From contig JAIXZA010000159.1 of assembly GCA_027489965.1 (NCBI GenBank), positions 62,001 to 126,000 on the forward strand: DNA of 64,000 nt. Direction: 5' to 3'. Shown here piece after piece: positions 35,386 to 47,922 of this stretch. The DNA is from Verrucomicrobiaceae bacterium (lineage in GTDB: Bacteria; Verrucomicrobiota; Verrucomicrobiia; Verrucomicrobiales; Verrucomicrobiaceae). The notes beneath the pieces are model-generated. The model was not told the origin of the DNA. It ran no database searches and saw nothing but the letters and a program-made list of their open reading frames with translations. The position numbers and the translations under genes are program-made. Every line of letters begins with the position of its first letter. Positions within the stretch are counted from its first letter, which is position 1.

Positions 35386-36252
35386 ATGCTTGAACGCGAA
35401 CCACGCATCTATGTGCTCCCCACGATGATGACGGCAGGAAATATCCTGTCCGGCTTTGTCGCTATTCTTCAGATTTTCAAAGGTCGTGAGGGGGAAATCA
35501 CCGAACATTACTACTGGGCGATCATTGCCATTCTGGCAGCCTGTCTCTTTGATGTGCTGGATGGCCGAGTCGCACGCATGGGAGGTCAGGAGTCGCCGTT
35601 TGGCCGTGAGCTCGACAGCATCGCCGACATCGTCAGCTTTGGCGTTGCCCCAGCATTGTTGGTGCATGACATTGTTTTGAAGGACATCGAAAAGCCGGCT
35701 GGACTTGGCTGGCTCATCGCCTCGGTCTATCTCGTCTGCGGAGCCATGCGTTTGGCCCGATTTAACTGCATTTCAGCAGCCAGCGACGGCACCGGCAGCA
35801 AGCATTTTCGGGGTTGCCCGATCCCGGCTGCTGCGGGTGTGATTGCCTCACTCACCCTTCTGATGCTCTGGTTGGAGGAGGGGAATAAAGAAATCGGCCC
35901 TTGGAAATATGGACTGGCAGCTCTCATGGTCATGCTTTCCTACCTGATGATGAGTGATCTGGAGTATCCCAGCTTCAAGTCGATCAACTGGCGCACCCGC
36001 CGCTCCCCAGCCTGGGTGCTGATCTCCATTATCGTCGTCGCCTTCTCGGTTCAAAATTGGCAGTGGATGCCTTCGGTGCTTTTTGTCAGTTATCTGACCT
36101 ACGGACTTGTCCGTCCCTGGGTCTCTCGTCGTGTGCGGCAGCACATTGAGATCGAGTATGATGGTGGAGAAGACCCGATCACCTCAGATTTATCCAGCGA
36201 GCAAGAATCCAAAGATGAGGTCTTGCCAAAGGATTCGGCATCGCAAATTTAG
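35386..36252 (+). CDS. pssA: CDP-diacylglycerol--serine O-phosphatidyltransferase
   Basis: The 288-residue integral membrane enzyme makes phosphatidylserine from CDP-diacylglycerol and L-serine (EC 2.7.8.8), leading to phosphatidylethanolamine. The CDP-alcohol phosphatidyltransferase motif D-x2-DG-x2-AR-x8-G-x3-D-x3-D is complete (D56, D59, G60, A63, R64, G73, D77, D81). The N-terminus YVLPTMMTAGNILSGFVAI is typical of PssA type II. The start at 35386 fits the family; the frame is open further upstream but overlaps the divergent gene. The tail (about 250-288) is acidic and not conserved. Confidence 0.92.
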   Translation: MLEREPRIYVLPTMMTAGNILSGFVAILQIFKGREGEITEHYYWAIIAILAACLFDVLDGRVARMGGQESPFGRELDSIADIVSFGVAPALLVHDIVLKDIEKPAGLGWLIASVYLVCGAMRLARFNCISAASDGTGSKHFRGCPIPAAAGVIASLTLLMLWLEEGNKEIGPWKYGLAALMVMLSYLMMSDLEYPSFKSINWRTRRSPAWVLISIIVVAFSVQNWQWMPSVLFVSYLTYGLVRPWVSRRVRQHIEIEYDGGEDPITSDLSSEQESKDEVLPKDSASQI

Positions 36253-36293
36253 GGTGCCCACCACCGACCGTCTTTTCTCCCGACCTCCCCCGA

Positions 36294-37496
36294 ATGGCCG
36301 ATTTCTATCAGCACGCACGTTTGCCGACCCTACATCACCTCTCCGCGCCAGACAGCAGTGCTCGTGAGGCAGAACTCACTCAACTAGCCGAGAAGCGCCC
36401 CATCGCGCTTCTGTTGCCTGCCCTGCAGCAGGAAGTCGGACGTCCTGCGCTGCCCGCCATCCTAACTCAGGTGGCCAAAGTACCCTACATTTCTGAAGTC
36501 GTTCTCAGCATGAATGGCATGGACGAGTCACAAATGATCCAGGCCAATGCTGCCTCTCGTGAATGGCTGGGCGATAAAAAAATGACGCTCCTCTGGAATG
36601 ATGGCCCCGCGCTCAAGACCGTAAATCAGCACTTTGGCGATGCCGGCAGCCAAGGTGGTAAAGGTGCCAATATCTGGATGGGTATCGCCTATCTCAAAGC
36701 CGCAGGTCATGATGGCATCATCATTAGTCATGACACGGACATCATGAACTACAGCCCTAGCCTACTGGCTAAACTAGGCTATCCCATAGCTCATCCCAGA
36801 CTCGGCTACCGCTTTGCCAAAGGTTACTACAGCCGCGTAGCAGATCGCCTGTATGGTCGTGTCACTCGCCTGCTTATTTTTCCATTGATTCAGGCCTTTC
36901 AGGAAGTGCTCGGGGCCACCCCGCTTCTGGAGCATTTAGAAAGCTTCCGTTACCCCTTGTCAGGCGAGTTTTCAGGTGACTGCCACACTCTCGCCAGCTT
37001 TAACATCCCCTCTGCTTGGGGTCTAGAAGTAGCCATGCTCTGTGAGGTGCATCGTCATCTCGCGGTGAATGAAATGTGTCAGGTTGATCTTGGCTTCCAT
37101 TACGAGCACCGGCATCGCCAGTTAGAGGCAGGCACCCTAGAGCCAGGTCTCGTCGCCGCAGCCGCAGATGTGGCCCGCTGCCTGTCCTATCATGTGCTGC
37201 GTGAGTCCCAAGACCGTGCCGCAGAGGCCTTGTTAAAACTTGTCTTAGAGCGTTATCGTGCCCGCTCGCTGGAGTGGATGGATCGCTATGAACATGTGGC
37301 TCTTTTGAACGGCCTTTACTATGATCGTGCCGAGGAAGCTCTAGCTGTCACCGCCTTTACCGAAGCCTTAAAAGAGCTGACTCAAAGTGTCGCCAAAGAT
37401 GGCCTGAACGCACCCAAAACCCGCCCATCACCCGCTTCTGCGTTGAGTGCCATCAATGGTTTAGGTGCGGAAATTCAGGCTGCGGCGATTCGGTAG
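36294..37496 (+). CDS. GT81-like glycosyltransferase (glucosyl-3-phosphoglycerate synthase-like)
   Basis: The protein is 400 residues, soluble and GT-A type. Features shared with GpgS are PIALLLPALQQE near 36, SQGGKGANIWMG near 119, the metal-binding DTD at 147-149 followed by INY-like IMNY, and YPLSGEFSGD near 222. GpgS makes glucosyl-3-phosphoglycerate, the first step to the compatible solute glucosylglycerate. No phosphatase (GpgP) gene is next to it, so this product is only a family-based suggestion. It starts 41 nt after pssA and may share its transcript. Confidence 0.7.
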   Translation: MADFYQHARLPTLHHLSAPDSSAREAELTQLAEKRPIALLLPALQQEVGRPALPAILTQVAKVPYISEVVLSMNGMDESQMIQANAASREWLGDKKMTLLWNDGPALKTVNQHFGDAGSQGGKGANIWMGIAYLKAAGHDGIIISHDTDIMNYSPSLLAKLGYPIAHPRLGYRFAKGYYSRVADRLYGRVTRLLIFPLIQAFQEVLGATPLLEHLESFRYPLSGEFSGDCHTLASFNIPSAWGLEVAMLCEVHRHLAVNEMCQVDLGFHYEHRHRQLEAGTLEPGLVAAAADVARCLSYHVLRESQDRAAEALLKLVLERYRARSLEWMDRYEHVALLNGLYYDRAEEALAVTAFTEALKELTQSVAKDGLNAPKTRPSPASALSAINGLGAEIQAAAIR

Positions 37497-37769
37497 ATAG
37501 GATTGCGCATTCTGTTCTTTTCTTGGAAGCTCCAATGACTGATTTAATTTCACGAAAACGATGACTTCGGGGCTGATAAATGGCGCAGCTAAGGGTGGCG
37601 GAATCAGGCTGCCACGCGGCCTCCTTCAGGAAGGCACTCTTGACTCGGCTTGTTTCAATTTTTTTGCAGCAACTAAGATTTGTCACGTAGACCACTTTAA
37701 GCCCTAATTCAGCGACCTTTTTGCACCCCTCCATTCATTGAGCGCCATTAATTCGGCGCCAGGAATCTT

Positions 37770-38870
37770 ATGATTCAAGCCCCGCCGCAGCCTTTATCCC
37801 CAGTGATTCAAGAGAAGCTTAGGCTTCTGTCGTTCGTCTCGATTCTGATTGTACTGTTCAATCATGCCGCTCCGTTGTCCTTAGTTTATGATGGGGTTCT
37901 AACGAAGCAGCCTTCACCTGAGGCGGATGTTCTGCTGACTTTTTGGTTGAGCCATTTAGGACGGGTGAATCGTCCGCTCTTTTTCTTCATCTCGGGTTTT
38001 CTGTTCTTTTGGACGCTGAAACCTGGCTGGTCGGGTTGGTTAGAGAAGTGGCGAAAGCGGGTAAAGTCTCTGCTAGTGCCCTATTTAATTTGGAGTTTGC
38101 TGAGCTGCGTGCTGTTTGGGCTAGCTTACTGGCTGAATCCGACCCGCGCCCTGATTGGCCAGCGGATGGAACTGGCGGCGCTGACTTGGCTGCAATGGCT
38201 GGGTGTCTGGCTGTGGAATCCAGTGGCCTATCAACTCTGGTATTTGCGCGATCTAATGCTGCTGATCTTTCTGAGCCCATTGATCTCATTCTTGGCAACG
38301 AAACTGGGTTGGTTTCTGGCAGGTGGAGTCATGGTCGCGTGGTTTGCTGGATATCTGCCAAGTCGGCCTGATGAGGCGGGTCTGGCTTTTTTCACTCTGG
38401 GTGCTGTGATGGCCAAGAAACAGATTGTACCGGATTGGGATCTGCGTTTCTGGAGATGGCCCAGCGCTGCCGTCTGGCTGCTACTGTGTGGTCTGAATAC
38501 TGGGTTTGATCTGTCGGGTGACGCACTGCCATGGGTGAACAAGCTGGCGAATGTCTCAGGGATAGTTGCCATCTGGGGCCTGAGCGATCGGATTACAGGT
38601 CCACTGAGGGAAAAAATGCTGAAGGCTGCGGGGCTGAGTTTTTTCGTCTATCTAGCCCATGAGCCACTGATGCTGACCTTGAAAAAACTGATCTTCAAAT
38701 GTGTCCCCTACAACGGGATGAACTCCGTTTTAACCTTCCTGCTTTTACCCCTAATCGTTCTTGTGATCTGTCTGTCCGCAGGTGGCCAGATCCGGCAGCG
38801 GCTTCCGAAGGCCTTCAACTTTCTGATGGGTGGCCGTGGTTCGTCTGAAGATGCATTCAAAAGTAGGTGA
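37770..38870 (+). CDS. Acyltransferase 3 family membrane protein
   Basis: The protein is 366 residues with about ten predicted membrane helices. Family marks are IQEKLRLLSFVSILIVLFNH with its catalytic-type His near 32, NRPLFFFISGFLFFW near 67, and the late LSFFVYLAHEPLM. Such enzymes acylate surface sugars or lipids; the acceptor is unknown. It is preceded by 273 bp with no gene I can support. No partner gene is evident next to it. Confidence 0.85.
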   Translation: MIQAPPQPLSPVIQEKLRLLSFVSILIVLFNHAAPLSLVYDGVLTKQPSPEADVLLTFWLSHLGRVNRPLFFFISGFLFFWTLKPGWSGWLEKWRKRVKSLLVPYLIWSLLSCVLFGLAYWLNPTRALIGQRMELAALTWLQWLGVWLWNPVAYQLWYLRDLMLLIFLSPLISFLATKLGWFLAGGVMVAWFAGYLPSRPDEAGLAFFTLGAVMAKKQIVPDWDLRFWRWPSAAVWLLLCGLNTGFDLSGDALPWVNKLANVSGIVAIWGLSDRITGPLREKMLKAAGLSFFVYLAHEPLMLTLKKLIFKCVPYNGMNSVLTFLLLPLIVLVICLSAGGQIRQRLPKAFNFLMGGRGSSEDAFKSR

Positions 38871-38939
38871 CGGCGGCTTCAATCATTTTACACCCGCTTT
38901 ACAGACGGCTAAAAAGAGGGCGTGCAGACTGGGGGGGCT

Positions 38940-40088
38940 ATGAAAGCACTTACCCAAATCCTCTGCCTGACCACCCTTAGTTTCACCACCAGCACAGTAC
39001 TGCTGCCAGCGGCTGAACCCACCCAAGACAAGGCCATCCGCGACAATGAAGCGCTGGTCCAGATCGCCATCCTGCTAGACACCAGCAGCAGCATGGACGG
39101 CCTGATCGAGCAGGCGAAAAGCCAGCTTTGGAAGATCGTTAATGAGTTCAACGATGCGAAACAGGGCGATAAAACGCCTGTCGTCCAAGTGGCCCTGTAT
39201 GAATACGGCAACACGAATCTTAGCATCGGCACAAACTACATCCGCCAAGTCCTGCCCTTCACGCGTGATCTGGATCAGGTCTCAGAGCAGCTCTTTAAAC
39301 TCACCACCAATGGCGGAGACGAATACTGCGGAGCTGTGATTCGGGAGGCTCTGGATAAGCTTTCTTGGAATAACAACAGCAAGACTTACAAAGTCATCTT
39401 CATCGCTGGCAATGAGCCTTTCACCCAGGGGCCGATCAGTGCCAATGATGCCTGCAAAGCCGCGATTCAAAAGGGCGTCGTCATCAATACCATTCACTGC
39501 GGCAATCATGCCGAAGGTGAAAACGGCGGCTGGCGGACCGGGGCCGCATTGGCGGAAGGACGCTTCTTAACCATTGATCAGGACAAGGCAGTTGTGCACA
39601 TCGAAGCACCACAGGATAAGGAAATCACACGGCTAAGCATCGAGCTCAATAACACTTATATCACCTATGGGAAAGACGGCACGCGTGGACGCTCCAATCA
39701 GGTCGCCCAAGACGCAAACGCAGGCCGTTATGGTAAAGCCGGAGCCGCCGTGCAGCGCGCATTGACGAAGACCTCAAGCAACTATTCCAACAGCACCTGG
39801 GACCTCGTGGATGCGACCAAGAAAGACGGCGTTAAGCTGGAATCCATCAGTGATGAAGAACTGCCAGCCGAACTCAAACCCATGGCACCAGCTGCCCGAG
39901 CTGCCTTCATTGATCAAAAAGCTACTGACCGTGCCAAGATCCAAAGCGATATCAGAAAGCTCAACGAAGAGCGCCAAAAGTTCGTCGCCGAAAAAGCCAA
40001 AGAAAGCGGCGAAGTTGCGACTCTGGATAAAGTCATCGTTCAAGCTGTGCGTGAACAGGCAGCCAAGAAGGCCATTGAGTTTAAGTAG
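38940..40088 (+). CDS. Secreted von Willebrand factor type A domain protein
   Basis: The protein is 382 residues from the ATG at 38940 with a signal peptide ending near LLPAAEP. The VWA domain (about 38-240) has an intact MIDAS, DTSSS (D47, S49, S51), and TTNGGDEYCGAVIREALD. The C-terminal third is charged and helical (KLNEERQKFVAEKAKES), probably coiled coil. VWA domains bind partners through a metal ion. The location is presumably periplasmic. It lies just upstream of the GTTTAC repeat array and the two-component genes, with the same orientation. Confidence 0.85.
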   Translation: MKALTQILCLTTLSFTTSTVLLPAAEPTQDKAIRDNEALVQIAILLDTSSSMDGLIEQAKSQLWKIVNEFNDAKQGDKTPVVQVALYEYGNTNLSIGTNYIRQVLPFTRDLDQVSEQLFKLTTNGGDEYCGAVIREALDKLSWNNNSKTYKVIFIAGNEPFTQGPISANDACKAAIQKGVVINTIHCGNHAEGENGGWRTGAALAEGRFLTIDQDKAVVHIEAPQDKEITRLSIELNNTYITYGKDGTRGRSNQVAQDANAGRYGKAGAAVQRALTKTSSNYSNSTWDLVDATKKDGVKLESISDEELPAELKPMAPAARAAFIDQKATDRAKIQSDIRKLNEERQKFVAEKAKESGEVATLDKVIVQAVREQAAKKAIEFK

Positions 40089-40097
40089 AAGACCAAA

Positions 40098-40212
40098 CCG
40101 TTTACTGTGGTTTACGGTTGTTGACTGTTGTTTACAGTGGCTGCTCGGAAAATCACTGCCTTGGACAAACTATCGTCAACCATCGTAAACAACTGTAAAC
40201 CATCGTAAACGG
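40098..40212. repeat. 10-bp-periodic GTTTAC array in inverted-repeat arrangement
   Basis: The left arm reads GTTTACTGTG, GTTTACGGTT, GTTGACTGTT, GTTTACAGTG in exact 10-bp steps from 40100. The right arm, read on the other strand, is GTTTACGATG, GTTTACAGTT, GTTTACGATG, GTTGACGATA, GTTTG. Each arm starts with CC. About 25 bp separates the arms. It ends 11 bp before the response-regulator ATG. It may be an operator or a dispersed repeat. Confidence 0.9.
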
Positions 40213-40223
40213 ATACCCTCCCT

Positions 40224-40904
40224 ATGCCTACCATTCTTGTCATCGAAGACGACAGTGCTATCCGGCGCGGTGTGACGGATGCGCTACGCTTCTCCGGCTA
40301 CACGGTGCTGGAGGCGGCGGAGGGCTCAGCTGGGATGGAACAGGCACAGAAGGCGACGTTTGATCTTATGCTACTGGATCTGGTGCTGCCGAATTACAGC
40401 GGCTTTGAAATCCTGCGCGCTTTGCGGGAACATCGGCCTGGCACTCCGGTGATCATTCTTTCCGCGCGCGGTGAAGAAGCGGCTCGCGTGAAAGGTCTGA
40501 AGCTAGGTGCGGATGATTATGTGGTGAAGCCCTTCAGCGTGCGGGAACTGTTAGCACGCGTGGAGGCCGTCCTGCGCCGATCTCCAGAACGTCCGCGAGC
40601 TGTGCAACAGATCACGTTTCCCCAAGGCATCGCCGACATCGAGCGAATGGAATTGCGCTACATCGACGGCACACGCGCTGAGTTATCGGATCGCGAAGCA
40701 GGTCTCATCGAGTATCTAGCCGCCCATCGTGGTCGCGCGATCTCTCGTGACGAACTCTTGCGCCGCGTCTGGCGCATCGAACCGCAGCATACCGAGACCC
40801 GAACCATCGACATGCACATCGCTCATTTGCGCGCTAAGCTTCGAGACACAGACGCCAGTTTTTTATTAACCGTCAGAGGCAAAGGATACATGTTGGTGCA
40901 ATGA
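40224..40904 (+). CDS. OmpR/PhoB-family response regulator
   Basis: The protein is 226 residues. The receiver domain (1-115) has acidic pocket E8/D9/D10, phospho-acceptor D52 (LMLLDLVLP), S80 and K102 (DDYVVKPF). The winged-helix DNA-binding domain (about 130-225) has TRTIDMHIAHLRAKL and ends VRGKGYMLVQ. The cognate kinase gene begins 90 bp downstream. The GTTTAC array directly upstream has the 10-bp spacing that OmpR-type dimers typically occupy, so autoregulation is plausible (inference). The TGA stop lies inside the first unit of the AATGACGAA element. Confidence 0.95.
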   Translation: MPTILVIEDDSAIRRGVTDALRFSGYTVLEAAEGSAGMEQAQKATFDLMLLDLVLPNYSGFEILRALREHRPGTPVIILSARGEEAARVKGLKLGADDYVVKPFSVRELLARVEAVLRRSPERPRAVQQITFPQGIADIERMELRYIDGTRAELSDREAGLIEYLAAHRGRAISRDELLRRVWRIEPQHTETRTIDMHIAHLRAKLRDTDASFLLTVRGKGYMLVQ

Positions 40905-40988
40905 CGAATGAGTAAAACCTAATGACGAAAGAATGCCTAATGCCGAAAATACTCCCATAATCATCCAAAGTTAGCCCCGTTCGTCATT
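40900..40988. repeat. Intergenic repeat element with AATGACGAA/TTCGTCATT ends (copy B)
   Basis: This 89-bp element starts AATGACGAATGA, has CCTAATGACGAAAGAATG and CCTAATGCCGAA inside, and ends TTCGTCATT. It shares its ends and the CCTAATGACGAAxGAATG core with copy A at 6646-6739. It sits between the response regulator and its kinase and includes the regulator stop codon. Confidence 0.7.
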
Positions 40989-40994
40989 CCCCTC

Positions 40995-42965
40995 ATGCGC
41001 CCCCTTCTCCGCTGGTTCCTTTTCACCGCTTGCCTTGCCGTTTTTACGGCAGCCATGCTGTGGATCAGTGCGCGGATTTTGGATCTGGAAGGTCAGCGCC
41101 AGCGAACAGCGGAGGAGGCCCAAGTGCAGGAAAAGGTGCGGCTGGCACTCTGGCGTATGGACTCGCTGGCCAGTGCCATATTGATCCGTGAAAACTCGCG
41201 GCCCGCTTGGCATTACCAGGCTTTTTATGCGCCAGATGATCTTTTTGCCAGTAGCACGCAGAGCATTCCCAAAGGTCAGGCACTGATGCCTTCGCCCTTG
41301 TTTGGCAGTTTGCCGGATCTCGTGCGATTGAACTTTGAAATCGTGTCTGGGACCTATGCTAGTCCGCAGGCTCCTGTCGGTCAGCAGAGGGAACTCGCCT
41401 CGAATTGGTATGCTTCCAGCCCAGAGACAGCGCAGGCGATGGATAAACTTAACCAATTGCGTGCTCTCCTCATAGAGCATCCCGAAGCGCAATTGCCGCT
41501 GTCAGTGGGTCAACCACCTCCGCCAGGAAAAGCTGTTGGTGATAAAGCTAAGACGGCTGAACTAAAGAAAGATACAGTGGACATGCAGATGATTAGCAAT
41601 GCGGTCGAGCAGACTCAACGATCGCAGATTATCACTCGGAATTTGATAGCTGAAAAAGCCGAAATCAGCAATGCTCCGCTCAAAAAAATTGCGCCAGCCC
41701 CTGCCGCCGCGCCGAAGCCCGAAGTCGCCTCCAGAGGTTCATTTGAGAGATCGAGAAGCCCATTGGATGCAGTGAAGGATCTGTATCGTGGATCCAGAAG
41801 AGATGAAGAAACCAGCGCCTCCGGTTCTACCATGAGTGATGATTCATTGCCTGCGCGTCCTGGTTCCAGTGCGCCTGCTCAGCGGCAATCTTTGCCAGGT
41901 CTTGCTGGCGACCTCCGAGCTGTGTGGGCAGATCAAGAACTGCTGCTTGTCCGCCAGGCCAGCTTAGAGGGAGTGACTCGCTTGCAAGGCGTTTGGCTAG
42001 ACTGGCCCTTGCTCCAGAATCGCCTGCTCGAGGCGGTGCGTGATTTATTGCCCGAGGCAAAACTCATATCTCTGAGTCCTGAACTAGCACGCACCGATGC
42101 AGCAGCTCTTGTGACCCTGCCTGTTAAACTGCTCACGGGCAAAGTGCCGATCATCCAACTCGATGGCGGGTCGCCCTTGATGCCCGCCTTAGCCATTGCC
42201 TGGGCCTGCCTCATTGCCGCAGCGCTAGCCATCGCTTTTGTACTGCATCGGGCCGTATTGCTCAGTGAAAGGCGTGGTGCTTTTGTTTCAGCCGTCACGC
42301 ATGAACTGCGCACGCCGCTAACGACCTTTCGTCTTTACTCCGAGATGCTGGCAGATGACATGGTGCCCGACCCTGAAAGACGCCGTGAATACTTGACCAC
42401 GCTTTGTGACGAATCCACACGCCTCATGCATTTGGTGGAAAACGTGCTGTCCTTTTCACGAATCGAGCGCGGACGCACGGCTGCAAGGATGGAGCTGGTC
42501 AGTGTCGAAAGCCTGATTCAGCGGATCGAGCCGCGTCTGCGTCAACGCACCGATCAAGTGGGCCTCGTTTTGAAAACGGACGTGAATCATGAGGCTGGCC
42601 TAGCCTGCGTCAAAGTAGATGCACTGGCCGTGGAGCAGATCCTTTTTAATCTGACTGACAACGCCTGCAAATACGCGGCACCTGATTCTGCCCCGCAGGA
42701 ACTGCACCTCTCTGTCGTTGTGGAGGGCAGGGAAGTGCGCTTCACCCTTCGTGATTTTGGCCCAGGCCTCTCCAAACAAGCACGCAAAAAACTCTTCCAA
42801 CCCTTTGCTAAATCCGCGACAGAAGCCGCCCATAGTGCGCCTGGCGTTGGATTGGGCTTAGCGCTCTGCCGTCGCCTAGCCCGCGAACTCGGAGGCAGTT
42901 TAAATCATCAAGCCGCCAGTGGACGTGGAGCCTGCTTTTGTCTAAGTCTGCCTCGACAGGCCTGA
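40995..42965 (+). CDS. Membrane sensor histidine kinase, partner of the upstream regulator
   Basis: The protein is 656 residues. The first transmembrane helix is at about 8-27, then a very long extracytoplasmic region (about 28-390) containing Ala/Pro/Ser-rich, probably disordered stretches (KIAPAPAAAPKPEVASRG), then a second helix at about 397-417. The HisKA phospho-acceptor is H436 (VTHELRTPL). The HATPase motifs are NLTDNACKYA (N box), FGPGLS (G1) and GVGLGLALCRRLA (G2). No HAMP domain is evident, since H436 is only about 20 residues from the membrane. Adjacent to an OmpR-type regulator, it forms a standard pair. The stimulus is unknown. Confidence 0.92.
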   Translation: MRPLLRWFLFTACLAVFTAAMLWISARILDLEGQRQRTAEEAQVQEKVRLALWRMDSLASAILIRENSRPAWHYQAFYAPDDLFASSTQSIPKGQALMPSPLFGSLPDLVRLNFEIVSGTYASPQAPVGQQRELASNWYASSPETAQAMDKLNQLRALLIEHPEAQLPLSVGQPPPPGKAVGDKAKTAELKKDTVDMQMISNAVEQTQRSQIITRNLIAEKAEISNAPLKKIAPAPAAAPKPEVASRGSFERSRSPLDAVKDLYRGSRRDEETSASGSTMSDDSLPARPGSSAPAQRQSLPGLAGDLRAVWADQELLLVRQASLEGVTRLQGVWLDWPLLQNRLLEAVRDLLPEAKLISLSPELARTDAAALVTLPVKLLTGKVPIIQLDGGSPLMPALAIAWACLIAAALAIAFVLHRAVLLSERRGAFVSAVTHELRTPLTTFRLYSEMLADDMVPDPERRREYLTTLCDESTRLMHLVENVLSFSRIERGRTAARMELVSVESLIQRIEPRLRQRTDQVGLVLKTDVNHEAGLACVKVDALAVEQILFNLTDNACKYAAPDSAPQELHLSVVVEGREVRFTLRDFGPGLSKQARKKLFQPFAKSATEAAHSAPGVGLGLALCRRLARELGGSLNHQAASGRGACFCLSLPRQA

Positions 42966-43036
42966 TGTATTGCTTTTTCTGAATGAAATAGGCTTGCTAG
43001 ATGGGGGATTCACAGTCGTATCATGGGATTCCATTC

Positions 43037-46447
<3,411 letters not shown>

Positions 46448-46458
46448 AATAACGCCCA

Positions 46459-47895
46459 TCACTCTTCTTTAACTTCTTGGACCATCTTCATAAGGGCGTC
46501 CATCATTTTGACGGAGGCTTGAGGTTCGAGGTAATTGGTGCCAGGCCAGGTTTCATAGCCACCGAGTTCAAAGTGGCGCGGGGTGGGCATGTAGCCGTAG
46601 TAGCCGTTGGCCAGCTCGACCATAAAAGAGTGAGGAAAAGGACTGCGTTTCCGAAACTCCCTGCCGGTCTCAGCAAAGGTCTCACAGGGAGAGGTGCCGA
46701 TGCAGATGCTGCCGATGCGTAGAATCTGAATCGGGAATTTTGTCTCTGGACTGGCCTGCGCTAGGCGCTGCACGCGGCCTGCGTAGGCTAAGGGAAGATC
46801 CGCTTTGCCGCCTTGAATGCGTGGAGCTTTAGCTTCGGTTTCTTTGGCCCAATTCAAGAGTTCTTGGTCCATCTTACGCCACTGAATATCGAGTTCACGA
46901 TAGCGCGCGGCCAGAGACGCGGAGGTTCCCCAAGTCAGCTTAGCGATTGCGGCGTTCACTTTGGCAGCCACGTCTTCGGCGACATAACGCATTTGTTCAT
47001 AAGGCTGTTTGCGTGGCTGCGGCGTACGGAAGTTGATATTGTTGGCGTCTCCACTGGTGCCATTAGCCATCATGGCGACAAAGGGTGGGTCGTCGCTGGC
47101 GCTATTGGGTTGCAGACGCTTCAAGGCCTCTGCATACATGCCAAAATAATCCGCCGAAACATCGGCACCTTTGACGCCTCCTACATAATGAAGTGAATAA
47201 GCGGAATAGACGGAAATCAATCGACCACCTGGCTCGCGCACGGCCAGGAAACTGACGGTGGGATCGGGCTGGCCCGCTGGCTCTAACAGCGCTGGATTAC
47301 CAGCACCGGGATTCATTTTCACCTGATCCATCTTACCGAATGGGTTCGGTGGCATGGCACCTTCTTTGAGAAACCAACGGCGGATATGCACGTGCTCGGG
47401 AACATCCACACTGCCAAACGCGAACTCGGCTGGACGTAATAGGGTGATAGCGCGCTGCACACCATCGGCGATTCGTCGAACGACAAACTTCTGATAGGCA
47501 GTCAGTTCAATGTCTGAAAAAAAGCCGCGAGTAGGACCACCCAGAGCATTGACGGCTGAGTGGGTATGCGTCCCAGAGATCAGCACATTGGCAGCAGGAA
47601 TGCCGGTTTCTGCTTCGATCAGAGTACGAGCTTGCACCGACAAACTCCGGTGCAAACCGAGCAAATCACAGACCACAAGGGCCAGCTTCGTTTTACCATC
47701 ATCCAGCACTAAACAGCGAGCATGCAGCTCATCGTGGATGTGCGTGCAGGGATAGGGAGAAAAACCTCCGACAACCTCACCGCCGAGCTCGGGAGTAATG
47801 TTACTCGTCGCGGCACCGGCCATGAACTGGGCCAGCGGGGCATCTGCAGCGGAAAGTTGTGTGACGGTAATGAAAAGGAACAGAAAGCGGCGCAT
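46459..47895 (-). CDS. Neutral/alkaline ceramidase-like secreted protein
   Basis: The protein is 478 residues with a signal peptide (1-17). The N-terminus AGAATSNITPELGGEVVGGF and LISGTHTHSAVNALGG (His110 and His112, a zinc-site motif) match the catalytic region of neutral ceramidases. MMANGTSGDANNINF fits the later conserved Gly/Asn-rich loop. It lacks the C-terminal Ig-like domain of true ceramidases (which exceed 600 residues), so ceramide hydrolysis is not assured; related proteins occur widely in this phylum. It converges on the dehydrogenase gene with 11 bp between stops. A DUF3500 gene lies upstream on the same strand. Confidence 0.8.
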   Translation of the reverse strand: MRRFLFLFITVTQLSAADAPLAQFMAGAATSNITPELGGEVVGGFSPYPCTHIHDELHARCLVLDDGKTKLALVVCDLLGLHRSLSVQARTLIEAETGIPAANVLISGTHTHSAVNALGGPTRGFFSDIELTAYQKFVVRRIADGVQRAITLLRPAEFAFGSVDVPEHVHIRRWFLKEGAMPPNPFGKMDQVKMNPGAGNPALLEPAGQPDPTVSFLAVREPGGRLISVYSAYSLHYVGGVKGADVSADYFGMYAEALKRLQPNSASDDPPFVAMMANGTSGDANNINFRTPQPRKQPYEQMRYVAEDVAAKVNAAIAKLTWGTSASLAARYRELDIQWRKMDQELLNWAKETEAKAPRIQGGKADLPLAYAGRVQRLAQASPETKFPIQILRIGSICIGTSPCETFAETGREFRKRSPFPHSFMVELANGYYGYMPTPRHFELGGYETWPGTNYLEPQASVKMMDALMKMVQEVKEE

Positions 47896-47922
47896 AGAGA
47901 CCTATACGCCGCGCCTCATGAT

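Noticed and set aside
37453..37734. 93-codon minus-strand frame overlapping the end of the GT81-like gene
   Set aside because: It has no motif, overlaps a confident gene and runs through an AT-richer intergenic stretch; I see no support for a gene in 37497-37769.
40098..40212. Short CRISPR-like array
   Set aside because: The units are contiguous 10-mers in opposite orientations with no spacers and no cas genes nearby.
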